From Fimbriimonas sp. (GTDB taxonomy: Bacteria; Armatimonadota; Fimbriimonadia; Fimbriimonadales; Fimbriimonadaceae): a DNA stretch of 13,595 bases. The translations under genes were made by a program, and so were the position numbers. This document shows positions 6,830-13,595 of this stretch, piece by piece. The notes beneath the pieces were generated by a model, which saw only the letters and a program-made list of their open reading frames with translations, searched no databases and was not told where the DNA came from. The stretch is taken from NCBI GenBank assembly GCA_030447945.1, contig JAUJNV010000061.1, forward strand, positions 1-13,595. Direction: 5' to 3'. How positions within the stretch are numbered: the stretch's first letter is position 1; the number at the start of each line of letters is the position of its first letter.

Positions 6830-7417
6830 ATGCGGACCTTGACCCTCGGCTACGTCTTCCTCGGTGCTGCGCTGTGCACCCCCGCCCTCGCCCAACGCGT
6901 CGCGCAGTCGAACCGGGCCGCCCTGGACCGTGCCGTGGCCGCCACCATCGCCGCCATCCGGTCGGACAACTGGAGAGCCCTCGGGGCGATGGCCGATACG
7001 CGGAAGGGACTCACGATCTACTACCTCTATCCCGACAACCGCCATCCGTTCACCCCCGCCGCCTGGCGCAGCGCGCTGGCCTCCCGCAAGAGCATCACCT
7101 GGGTGAAGGCCATGCCGGGCGACGGCGGCATGCGCCCGGCGATCCGAATGACGCTTCCGGAATTCCTGCAGGGGATCGCGCGCGTCGACTGGCGCCGCCC
7201 GACGAAGCGGTCGTACGACCGGGGCGAAGAGGTGGTCTACCGCACGCTGGTCCCCCAGGGCCTCAAGCGCCGTCACCCCGGCGTCCGTTTCGTCGACCTC
7301 ATGAAGATGAGCCCAGAGAACGAGTTCCAGAACGCCCTCATCCTCGGATTCTCCCGTATCGGGGGAAGAGGCGGTTACCGCCTCTCGGTCATCGGCGTCG
7401 ACCAGTGGAAGGATTAG
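6830..7417 (+). CDS. Secreted protein of unknown function
   Basis: A 195-residue protein with a clear Sec signal peptide (MRTLTLGYVFLGAALCTPALA, cleavage probably after ALA, before QRVAQ). The mature part begins with a helix (RAALDRAVAATIAAIRSDNWRALGAMAD), then a strand-rich segment (LTIYYLYPDNRHPFTPAAW), a conserved-looking FVDLMKMSPENEFQNALILG and a terminal strand (YRLSVIGVDQWKD). A helix followed by curved strands could be an NTF2-like or SnoaL-like fold, but I see no diagnostic motif and do not claim it. The product is probably periplasmic or extracellular. The ribosome binding site is weak (TGGA). The frame is intact. A repeat hairpin (7441-7477) lies 24 bases past its stop and may act as its terminator. 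Confidence 0.7.
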   Translation: MRTLTLGYVFLGAALCTPALAQRVAQSNRAALDRAVAATIAAIRSDNWRALGAMADTRKGLTIYYLYPDNRHPFTPAAWRSALASRKSITWVKAMPGDGGMRPAIRMTLPEFLQGIARVDWRRPTKRSYDRGEEVVYRTLVPQGLKRRHPGVRFVDLMKMSPENEFQNALILGFSRIGGRGGYRLSVIGVDQWKD

Positions 7418-7440
7418 GCCTCGTCCGAATCCCTTCTGGT

Positions 7441-7477
7441 GTACAAAGCCTCTCGGCGCAAGCTGGGGGCTTTGTAC
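7441..7477. repeat. Repeat hairpin copy 1 (GNRA-loop stem)
   Basis: GTACAAAGCC (7441-7450) pairs perfectly with GGCTTTGTAC (7468-7477). After one bulged T the stem continues (CT with GG, then CGGC with GCTG) to a GCAA tetraloop, giving 16 pairs in 37 nt. It is located just after the stop of the 6830 gene. Related copies lie at 9115 and 10480. Confidence 0.8.
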
Positions 7478-7609
7478 TTTATGATGACCCGGCACTCATG
7501 GGCTTATTCCCCCACGTTGTCTCGCTTGGAGCCACTACCAGTGGCAACCTGCTGAGCGCCGTTCCCGTAAATGATTCGTGCGACTCAACATGACCTCGGG
7601 GCGACGGCC

Positions 7610-7967
7610 ATGAAGTCGTTCGCAATGCTCCTCGTGCATCGGTTGGTTTCTGCTCGCCACGGGGATTCTGGGACTCGTGAGAGCACCGAGAGAAGTACGG
7701 TCTGTTGAGGAGAAAGCGAAGAGGGCACTTGCAATCGGCTCCGACGTAACGGCCAACCCGAAGGCCCACAACCCCAACTTGGTGCGGATCCTAGAGGTGA
7801 GTGACCAGGCTTTGTACGGTCTCGAGCGTGGCGCGCCATACATCATATATGGCAGTGCCATCGGCTCCACCATCGGCGGACTCCTTCTACTCGTCCTCGG
7901 ACGTACGGTCACGCGGTGGGGCCGCCGCACAGTAGTTCGTGAGCAAGCTTCCCCAGCGGACGTATGA
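7610..7967 (+). CDS. Small two-TM membrane protein, one frame break
   Basis: The 96-residue frame that starts at GTG 7677 lacks its natural beginning. From ATG 7610 another frame reads MKSFAMLLV. If one extra C near 7634-7638 is removed, it joins IGWFLLATGILGLVRAP, a clean N-terminal transmembrane segment, and then the long frame. 358 bases minus one gives 119 codons, 118 residues. The middle is charged (REVRSVEEKAKRALAIGSD) and probably extracytoplasmic. A second transmembrane segment follows (YIIYGSAIGSTIGGLLLLVLG), with a basic tail (RTVTRWGRRTVVRE) that is probably cytoplasmic. No family recognised. It stands alone, 132 bases after repeat hairpin copy 1. GC appears lower than in the flanking genes. 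GTG 7677 remains a possible start if the indel is not real. Confidence 0.55.
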
Positions 7968-8188
7968 ACTAGAGCTTGTTCAACTAGCGGACCACGGTTG
8001 GGTCTGCATAAGTAACCCCCCGCCTTGAAGGGAATAGCTTGTCCTGGCGAGACAGAGAGACGCGAGGCACGCGGGACTCCATAGGCGGCTGCCAGGCTCT
8101 CTCGGCCTTCTGAGTGCTCAATCGGCGCGATGGCAATTCTATCCTCGTCCAACCGGGTGGACTCTTCCCCGTCGGCTACTATCAGGTC

Positions 8189-8973
8189 ATGGGAGTAGCT
8201 CCTAGGGATGCCCCACGTCATCGGTTAGTCGATGTTGCCCTGTTCGCCGGGCTGATCGGCTTAGGAGTCCTTTTACCGGCCACGTACTCCTGGGTAGCAG
8301 CGAAGCCGATTTCAGTCAGCATGGGGGTTGGCCCCCTTTTGGTGTTCGCGGGATTCTTCGTGCTATCTGTTCTGTCGAAGTCGCGGGACACGCAGCCACA
8401 GGCCCTACCGGAACCGGCGGCCACGCTACTGAACGACACGCTGACAGCCGAAGGGCTCACACGTGCACGGCTTCTTTTCGGAGCGTCGGGGCCGACCGCT
8501 AGTTTCCCGCGGCCCATTTGCTTTGGCATACACGTGGTCGTGCCGAGGAAGGTGCTGGACGAGTTCACCAGGGATGCGCTTCTTTGGAGTGTAAAGACGG
8601 ACGCGGCTGCTTCGATCAAATTCGGCCGGAGTGGGGCCGCCAGCGTTGGTCCTTATGATTTGGGCTTGCTTGCTCCTGTTGGGTCTCCTTGAACGTTGGA
8701 AGCTGCCGTCTGTTTACTTCGGCATTCCGATATTGCTGCTGGTGGCGTCGTTCGTCGGGTTCTCCCTCCTCGGCTTCGCTTTTCAAGTTCAGGCCGACAA
8801 GCGGTTCACCCTGACGGACGCCGATCGCCGCGCCGCGAGGAGGCCTAAGCTATCCTTACTTCGACCAGGCGGATCGGGCACCCTCGCAAAAATGGATGTT
8901 TTTCCGGGCGGAGCTTCGGGGGCGAGTAAAACGCCTCGGAATCGCGTTGGAGCGGGACTATCGAGCTTCATAA
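8189..8973 (+). pseudogene. M48-like membrane metallopeptidase homologue with replaced catalytic motif; two frame breaks
   Basis: Three frames join into one plausible protein of about 260 residues. Part 1 (ATG 8189; an in-frame GTG exists at 8114) has two transmembrane segments (VDVALFAGLIGLGVLLPATY and MGVGPLLVFAGFFVLSVLSK), then VVVPRKVLDEFTRDALLWSVKTDAAASIKFGR. After an extra base near 8631, part 2 has two more segments (LVLMIWACLLLLGLLERW and FGIPILLLVASFVGFSLLGF) and QVQADKRFTLTDADRRAA. After an extra base near 8840, part 3 reads YFDQADRAPSQKWMFFRAEL then RGRVKRLGIALERDYRAS and stops at 8971-8973. This order is that of M48 (HtpX/Ste24) peptidases, but HExxH is replaced by T137-D-A-A-A and the third-ligand position by Gln. 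Family assignment is inference. The start has no good ribosome binding site. Confidence 0.5.
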
Positions 8974-9309
8974 TCGGTAGGCAAGCATCATTGGGTCCTG
9001 TTCGGCATCCGCATATACCTGTGTTACGAGCCCCTAATGCGCCGCGACACCTCACGTGTCAGCCGTGCCCGCTCAACGCGCTGCCGCCGCAGTTCTGACG
9101 GCATCCAGCCAGGTGTACAAAGCCTCTCGGCGCAAGCTGGGGGTTTTTATCAGTCTGGGGGTCGGCGACTGTCGCGCAGCACTGGTGCGCAGTTCTGTCT
9201 TTGATGCCTAGCGCCAGCGTCCGCACCGCAGGAATCGCCAAGTGCTCTCTACCGTCAGCCCCTCTCTTCGATTTGGGCGAAGAAACCCCCTCTTTCAGCA
9301 TCCGATTCT
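8974..9309. other. Gene-free stretch between convergent genes
   Basis: No convincing gene on either strand. It contains the block shared with copy 3 (from 9092), repeat hairpin copy 2 (9115-9150) and a weak inverted repeat GCGCA/TGCGC near 9175-9193. It separates the M48-like gene (ending 8973, plus) from the lipoprotein gene (ending 9310, minus), so it must hold both 3' ends. Confidence 0.5.
9092..9150. repeat. Repeat hairpin copy 2, with degenerate right arm
   Basis: The block from GTTCTGAC (9092) through CCAGCCAGGTGTAC is shared with copy 3. From GTACAAAGCC (9115-9124) through CTCTCGGCGCAAGCTGGGGG it is identical to copy 1. The right arm has lost GGCTTTGTAC and reads GGGGGTTTTTATC instead, giving a T-run like a factor-independent terminator. 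It lies between two convergent genes. Confidence 0.75.
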
Positions 9310-9652
9310 CTACCAGAGGTCGCGGAATTCGATGCGCACGAAACCTCGCCGGATCGGTGCGACAGTCCCAAATGATCTTGAGAATGTGACCAGGCGCGAG
9401 CTGATAGCTCATGGGAAAGGACTCCGGCGGGGCCGCTGCCTCCGATTCTGTTCCCATAGACGCTTTCCCTCAGCCCAAGCGTCTGCCACACCTCGGGCTC
9501 GGTCATCCCCGGGCGCAAGTTCTTGGCGCGCCCCTTGATCTCTGAACGACGTCCGGTGGGAGGTTTTGAGGCCCGTAGCAGCCCGCGAGACCGAGACAGA
9601 CGATGGCACCGAAGGCGAGGACCGACCTGGCGGCGGTAGCGTGGTGCTTCAT
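9310..9652 (-). pseudogene. BamE/SmpA-like small lipoprotein, three frame breaks
   Basis: On the minus strand ATG 9652 has GGAG seven bases upstream and encodes a lipoprotein signal peptide (MKHHATAARSVLAFGAIVCL, then the lipobox LAGC with the Cys at residue 25). The mature start is CYGPQNLPPDVVQ. A missing base near 9535 leads into IKGRAKNLRPGMTEPEVWQ then TLGLRESVYGNRIGGSGP, where GMTEPEVWQTLG is the typical opening helix of BamE/SmpA-like folds. An extra base near 9433 leads to PESFPMSYQLAPGHILKIIW. Another near 9352 leads to RGFVRIEFRDLW and TAG (9312-9310). Net +1: 343 bases become 342, 113 residues. Being lipid-anchored, it probably sits in the periplasm facing the outer or inner membrane. 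A role in outer-membrane assembly is not shown, since this fold has many uses. Confidence 0.6.
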
Positions 9653-9772
9653 CGATCGTCTCCGCTACTTACGCCCATAAGAGGTCTCAGGCTGGGCAAA
9701 AGGTTCTTCCGACATCCTCCCGGGGAAGTGGCTGCGCAGCCTGACAGCAGCGCGAGCGCAGTTCGAACTTCG

Positions 9773-9826
9773 GTCAGCCAGGCTGACTGCCACTTTTTAC
9801 ATCCGCTAGTCGGGTCCCGACCGGAT
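9773..9826. repeat. Two adjacent palindromes between dinB-like and lipoprotein genes
   Basis: GTCAGCCAGGCTGAC (9773-9787) is a perfect 7-bp palindrome around one base, followed six bases later by TTTTT (9794-9798). ATCCG (9801-9805) and CGGAT (9822-9826) flank GTCGGGTCCCGAC (9809-9821), another perfect palindrome. They lie downstream of the dinB-like gene and upstream of the lipoprotein gene, so they may be terminators or operator sites. Confidence 0.45.
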
Positions 9827-9891
9827 GGGATTCGAATTCTTCGGCTGAACTGTGTCTTGAACGACCTTTCTTCCCCAGCCCCATCAGCCCG

Positions 9892-10374
9892 TCAGAAATG
9901 CACTTCCTGGTCGTCCCAGCAGGTCTGGAGGTAGTCGATCTGCGCGCCGTGAGAGAGGGCGTGAACGGCAGGCAGATTCATCAACCAAGTCATGGGCACC
10001 GACCAACCGCGGCCGGAATCCAGGGTGGTGGCAATCTCGTCGGGCGTCAGAGTGTCCAATGCCGCTATGACATCGTCGGTCCCCTTCCGGAACACGCTTT
10101 CTACCTCCGCGCGGCTCGTTATTGCGATTTCTTCTGAGTTCACTTGTGCCAGCCACTCCGACAAGTTGTCACTTCGCGGGAGCTTTCTGGTCTCGATCAT
10201 GCGAGCGAATCTTCCAGCGTATAGGGCGGTGTGAGCGGCAATCCGGATGGCGGACTTCGCCGTCGGGGTCGGCGTCCAGGTCAATTTATCGTCCGGGACG
10301 AGCGAGAGTTTCCTTAGGAATCGCTCCATTTCATCGACGGCATTCTCTTTGCAGATTTCGACTAAGCCTTCCAT
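9892..10374 (-). CDS. DinB-fold protein (DinB_2/DUF664-like)
   Basis: An intact 160-residue protein with the four-helix-bundle DinB pattern and its metal-binding histidines: H48 in RIAAHTALYAGRF, then H138 and H142 in AVHALSHGAQIDYLQTCWDD. Members of this superfamily include thiol-dependent transferases (bacillithiol or mycothiol type) and many proteins of unknown function. The substrate here cannot be deduced. It is probably cytoplasmic, as no signal peptide is seen. The start at ATG 10374 is backed by AGGA about eight bases upstream. The gene stands alone and diverges from the glycosidase-like gene. No indels are seen, unlike the lipoprotein gene downstream of it. Confidence 0.85.
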   Translation of the reverse strand: MEGLVEICKENAVDEMERFLRKLSLVPDDKLTWTPTPTAKSAIRIAAHTALYAGRFARMIETRKLPRSDNLSEWLAQVNSEEIAITSRAEVESVFRKGTDDVIAALDTLTPDEIATTLDSGRGWSVPMTWLMNLPAVHALSHGAQIDYLQTCWDDQEVHF

Positions 10375-10456
10375 TCCACGGGTCCTTCAGAGTCTTCCAA
10401 TTCTGACTTAGCTCGGCGATGCGAAGTGATTTCGGCTACCGGTATCCGACACGAGA

Positions 10457-10517
10457 GTTCTGACCGTGTCCAGCCAGGTGTACCAAGCCTCTCGGCCAAA
10501 GCTAGAGGGCTTGGTAC
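10457..10517. repeat. Repeat hairpin copy 3, with compensating base changes
   Basis: It shares GTTCTGAC, TCCAGCCAGGTGTAC and AAGCCTCTCGGC with copy 2. The stem is GTACCAAGCC (10480-10489) with GGCTTGGTAC (10508-10517). The A-T pair of copy 1 is changed to C-G on both arms. In the middle CTCT can pair with AGAG. It lies in a divergent intergenic region, upstream of both neighbours, so it cannot be a terminator for either of them. Confidence 0.8.
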
Positions 10518-10640
10518 TGTTTGAGACCCACGGGGCTCGCTGCGCGGCTGCCCTATTCTTTTTTAGATACCTGGCGCCATAGTGACCGCCGTCGCAAGCA
10601 ACATCCGCGATGAGGGGTTTCGTCGCCCTGCCGGTGCATC

Positions 10641-13007
10641 ATGTGCTTCATGAAAATGCGGTGGTGCTTTCTCGTTTGCCTCGGAGCGGGGTTCATCGCG
10701 CTTGGAGTTGCGCCGTCCTTCGGACAGACGGCAGTGCAAGCGCCTAATAAAACGCCCCCTTCCGTTCCGCCACCACCGCCTGTGCCCGCCGACTTCCCCA
10801 CTTTCCACGTGCCCGGCTTCACAAGGGAGCTGGAGGCGGTGCGCAATCTGTTCTGGCTCCATTACCCGCCCGCGGCGCGCGGCCTGACGCCGACGTTGTA
10901 CGACGATTGGCTGGCCGGCGGCGCTCTGTGGCCCGCTGCCCTCCAAGATGCCGTGGCGCCGCCTCCTCCCGGCCCCAACCTGCTGAACGTGCCGAACACG
11001 GCGGGCCTGACCGGCATTGCGGCGACGCGCCTGCGCTGGAAGCAGATGCTGAGCACCCGCATCATGGACGGGGCGGGATACGTCGCGACGCACCAGCATT
11101 TTTCGATGGCCTACCCCCTCGGCTGGCCGCTGCCGCCCGGGCACTGGGGGTCAGGCGGCGCGCAGTGGCACTTCTCCTTCCAAGATACGATCGGCCCGCC
11201 CTACCGCCATAACGCGCTCTCCACACCGAAGGGTTGGACGCTCCGCGGCGTCGGCAACCACCGCGTGGAAAAAGATGGCTGGCATCTCCGATTGGAGGCG
11301 CCGGGAGCTTCGGTCACCTCGCCCATGCAGGAGATGAAGGCGTTCCAGATGCCGTTCTTGCTGGTCCTCTGGCACTCCTACGGATTGCGAGGCGCGCGAC
11401 CTTACATCGAGTGGACGACGCCGCGCCAGCCGAACTGGAGCGACCGGCGACGGGTCTACTTTCCGACGGCGGAGACCGGAGAGGTGCGGCTGCACCATCA
11501 CGGCACGCGGGCACGGCTCGAGGCCCTCGAAGAAGGCGCCATCGCGTATCAGTCCGTCCCCATGTGGAAGCACCGGGAATGGAGCGGCGACATCAGTCGG
11601 CTGCGCATCGGTTTCGGTAATCGCCGGGCCGGCGCCCGCGTCGCTTTGCAGGCGCTGGTTTCCTCCTACGACACGCGCCACAACGTCAACAACCAAGCGT
11701 TCATCATGGGCTGCGCCACCTACTTGGGCTGGACCGGCGACATCGAGTTCCTGCGCGACAACGCGGTGCGGATGCGCCGGGCCCTCCGCTTCATGCAGAA
11801 CGAGTACGGGACGCTGCGAAACGGTTACGTCACGACCCCATGGGTCGGGCACGAGGGGGGAAGCGGATTGGAACGAACGGGCGAAGGTCCGGCCAAAGCG
11901 CTCGCCGGACGCGGCGTGGGCAGCAACTACTGGGACTTGCTGCCCTTCGGCGGCAAGGACGCGTACGCCACGATCTTGTATTACGGCGCAGTCAAGCGCA
12001 TGATCGACGTCGAGCGCCAAATCCTCCATCATCCCGAATGGAGAATCCCCCGAGAGGGACGCTTCTCGGTCCGTGACCTGGAGAAGCACGCGGCCCACGT
12101 CAAGCGCGTCGCCAACCGGCTGTTTTGGAATCCACAGACGGGCCGCTTCGTCGCGAATATCGACGACCGGGGAAACGCCTACGACTACGGCTTCACCTTC
12201 GTCAATCTGGAAGCGATCCACTACGGCCTGGCGAGCGAAGATCGCGCCCGGCAGATCCTAAATTGGCTGAACGGCAAGCGCACCGTCGCGGGCGACACCT
12301 CGCAGGGGAAAGACATCTATCACTGGCGCTTTGGGCCTCGCTCCACCACCCGACGCAACCTCGACTACTACACGTTCTGGTGGAACAAGCCCGAGAACAC
12401 GCCCTGGGGCCATCAGGTGCAAGACGGCGGAGCGGTCTTGGCGTTTTCCTATCACGACTTGATGGCGCGCCTAAGGACGGCCGGCCCCGACGACGCCTGG
12501 GCGCGCCTGGAGGAAGTCGCGAAATGGTTTAACGAGGTAACGGCGGCGGGCGGTTACCGCGCTTTCTACGCGACCAACCCCGGGGGCGCGACCCTGCAAG
12601 GCGGGGGTCCCCCGGGCGGCCTGGGGATGGACCACGAGTTCAAGGAAAGCGTCTTGGTGCCCCAAGTGATGCTCGACGGCTTCATGGGCTTCGTGCCTCG
12701 CGGCGACGGATTCGCGCTCGACCCACGCCTGCCGCGCGACTGGCCCGAGCTCTCCATCGACCGTATCGCTTGGCACGACCAGGTGTTGCGCGTACACGCC
12801 GGTTCCGGGTTCATCGAGATTACGGCGCAACCCATGCCGGGAGCGAAAGGCACGAACGAGATCTGCTGGATCTCTCTGGCCCCTGGAAAGTGGCGCGTCG
12901 CGACGCCAGGTTTGAAACCGCGAAAGCGCGCCGACGGGGCGATCGGCGTGCGTTGGCATGGACTTAGTCACCTACGCCTGGAGCGCACGCGGATGAGTGC
13001 GGACTGA
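10641..13007 (+). CDS. Secreted six-hairpin (alpha/alpha)6 glycosidase-like protein
   Basis: An intact 788-residue frame. The real start may be the in-frame ATG at 10650 or 10656, giving a signal peptide (MKMRWCFLVCLGAGFIALG, cleaved near SFGQ), followed by a proline-rich linker. No strong ribosome binding site is visible. The N-terminal part is probably a beta-sandwich. The middle has the Trp/Tyr-rich repeats of an (alpha/alpha)6 barrel: GVGSNYWDLLPFGGKDAY (425-442), AYDYGFTFVNLEAIHYGLAS, and TPWGHQVQDGGAVLAF (H591, D595). A DHEFKES segment lies at 664-670, and the C-terminus is a strand-rich domain (LDPRLPRDWPELSIDRIAWH) as in GH78/GH63-type enzymes. I cannot name the GH family or the catalytic acids with certainty. 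The product is probably exported and acts on a polysaccharide. It stands alone, with repeat copy 3 upstream. Confidence 0.7.
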   Translation: MCFMKMRWCFLVCLGAGFIALGVAPSFGQTAVQAPNKTPPSVPPPPPVPADFPTFHVPGFTRELEAVRNLFWLHYPPAARGLTPTLYDDWLAGGALWPAALQDAVAPPPPGPNLLNVPNTAGLTGIAATRLRWKQMLSTRIMDGAGYVATHQHFSMAYPLGWPLPPGHWGSGGAQWHFSFQDTIGPPYRHNALSTPKGWTLRGVGNHRVEKDGWHLRLEAPGASVTSPMQEMKAFQMPFLLVLWHSYGLRGARPYIEWTTPRQPNWSDRRRVYFPTAETGEVRLHHHGTRARLEALEEGAIAYQSVPMWKHREWSGDISRLRIGFGNRRAGARVALQALVSSYDTRHNVNNQAFIMGCATYLGWTGDIEFLRDNAVRMRRALRFMQNEYGTLRNGYVTTPWVGHEGGSGLERTGEGPAKALAGRGVGSNYWDLLPFGGKDAYATILYYGAVKRMIDVERQILHHPEWRIPREGRFSVRDLEKHAAHVKRVANRLFWNPQTGRFVANIDDRGNAYDYGFTFVNLEAIHYGLASEDRARQILNWLNGKRTVAGDTSQGKDIYHWRFGPRSTTRRNLDYYTFWWNKPENTPWGHQVQDGGAVLAFSYHDLMARLRTAGPDDAWARLEEVAKWFNEVTAAGGYRAFYATNPGGATLQGGGPPGGLGMDHEFKESVLVPQVMLDGFMGFVPRGDGFALDPRLPRDWPELSIDRIAWHDQVLRVHAGSGFIEITAQPMPGAKGTNEICWISLAPGKWRVATPGLKPRKRADGAIGVRWHGLSHLRLERTRMSAD

Positions 13008-13200
13008 ATGAGATCGAACGGCCGTTCCCCAGCAATCGCTGTCCGCTCTGCCGTCACACCGCCTCGTCATTCGACCCGTCTGCTCCGAACTGGGTGGGGT
13101 GCTTTCGAAGACTTCGCGCGATGCTACCGATCCCTCGCGCTGGCCGAAGCAGGGCGTCTCATAAGTGGACGGTCGGTGACACCATGCGAAGAGGGCGAAG

Positions 13201-13595
13201 GTGAAAGAAACGGTGCCTCTCGATGGATCCTGCGACATTGGTCAGGGCGTCCATGTATTCTTGGTCACCGCGGATTCGCTGCGGCTGGTGGCCGATCGCC
13301 TCGGACGCCTTGCTCCAGGGGATTCCGTCGAGTTCCAGGTGCCTGAGGGCTCGATCTGCGTGACCAATAGCTACCGCCACCGAGGCGTCCGGCTCGAGGA
13401 TCCAAGAAAAGTTCACATCGTAGCCGGCTCCGGAGTCGTTCGGCAGCTTGCTTCGCGCCTGCGTCCCATCGCGGATCCGTCCTACCCCATCGACCACCTG
13501 CATTTCGAGAACTTGCTCGAGCCGTGGGAGGATGGCCTCATCGACATCGTCATGGAGAGAGATGGCCCAGACGAGGAGTTCGAACCAGAAGGTGA
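13201..13595 (+). CDS. Partial protein of unknown function, C-terminus beyond window
   Basis: The frame is open from GTG 13201 to the right edge (about 131 residues seen) after a stop at 13177-13179. GAGGG lies five bases before the GTG, a good ribosome binding site. The product reads VKETVPLDGSCDIGQGVHVF, then a segment LRLVADRLGRLAPGDSVEFQ, CVTNSYRHRGVRL, VAGSGVVRQLASRLRPIAD, HLHFENLLEPWEDGLIDIVM and an acidic ERDGPDEEFEPEG. There is no signal peptide or membrane segment, so it is probably cytoplasmic. I do not recognise a family. The opposite strand is also open here (13503-13159), but its product is less protein-like. The space 13008-13200 holds no convincing gene. Confidence 0.55.
   Translation, partial: MKETVPLDGSCDIGQGVHVFLVTADSLRLVADRLGRLAPGDSVEFQVPEGSICVTNSYRHRGVRLEDPRKVHIVAGSGVVRQLASRLRPIADPSYPIDHLHFENLLEPWEDGLIDIVMERDGPDEEFEPEG

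Noticed and set aside
7531..7545. Small hairpin GCCACT/AGTGGC with ACC loop
   Set aside because: Six pairs in a GC-rich gap are expected by chance, and no partner copy is seen.
9201..9538. Plus-strand frames in 9201-9538
   Set aside because: They are shadows of the minus-strand lipoprotein gene, whose signal peptide, lipobox and ribosome binding site are convincing.
9810..9860. tRNA-like T-arm signature (GGGATTCGAAT on plus, ATTCGAATCCC on minus)
   Set aside because: No acceptor stem, D-arm or anticodon arm can be laid out on either strand around it. At most it is a tRNA-like fragment or chance.
7441..10517. Integron gene-cassette array with attC sites
   Set aside because: The hairpins lack the RYYYAAC and GTTRRRY core sites, no integrase is in the window, and genes run in both directions.
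11151..12221. Long minus-strand frame (356 residues) inside the glycosidase-like gene
   Set aside because: A typical high-GC antisense shadow with no domain pattern; the plus strand carries the real protein.
13008..13346. 112-residue plus-strand frame right after the glycosidase-like gene
   Set aside because: Composition is Arg/Ser-rich and irregular, there is no ribosome binding site, and it overlaps the better-supported frame at 13201 in another phase.

Overview
The window is high-GC bacterial DNA with tight, mostly single-gene transcription units. The gene set (CvfB-type S1 protein, Dus, clade-typical M3 oligoendopeptidase, CsbD, DinB, a six-hairpin glycosidase-like protein, lipobox and Sec signal peptides) fits a free-living, Gram-negative-type bacterium. 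The style (small orphan secreted proteins, one with a Gly/Arg/Pro tail) reminds me of Armatimonadota or a similar under-sampled phylum. That placement is a guess with no marker gene behind it.

Layout. 1-1288: a leftward partial membrane protein, then a rightward pair (DUF4166 protein plus a polar-rich membrane protein) whose start overlaps the leftward start. 1289-1539: no gene, but a strong ~166-nt inverted-repeat structure just before csbD (1540-1746). 1808-3635: CvfB-like RNA-binding protein followed by a tRNA-dihydrouridine synthase gene broken by eight single-base indels. 3713-4219: secreted unknown protein, two indels. 4434-6227 (minus): intact M3 oligoendopeptidase. 6297-7417: a small membrane-anchored charged protein and a secreted unknown. 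7610-9652: three orphan membrane or lipoprotein genes (two-TM protein, M48-like membrane protein with its catalytic motif replaced, minus-strand BamE/SmpA-like lipoprotein), all with frame breaks. 9892-10374 (minus): intact DinB-fold protein. 10641-13007: intact 788-residue secreted glycosidase-like protein. 13201-end: partial unknown protein.

Two patterns cut across the genes. First, about 17 single-base indels, several in or beside G or C runs, break otherwise well-conserved reading frames. They cluster in 2569-4090 and 7630-9350, while long genes between and after them are clean. This looks more like local sequence error than gene decay. Second, a ~37-nt hairpin occurs three times (7441, 9115, 10480). 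Its arms differ between copies by paired, compensating changes, so the structure appears to be under selection. No CRISPR array, rRNA, tRNA or intact transposase gene was found.
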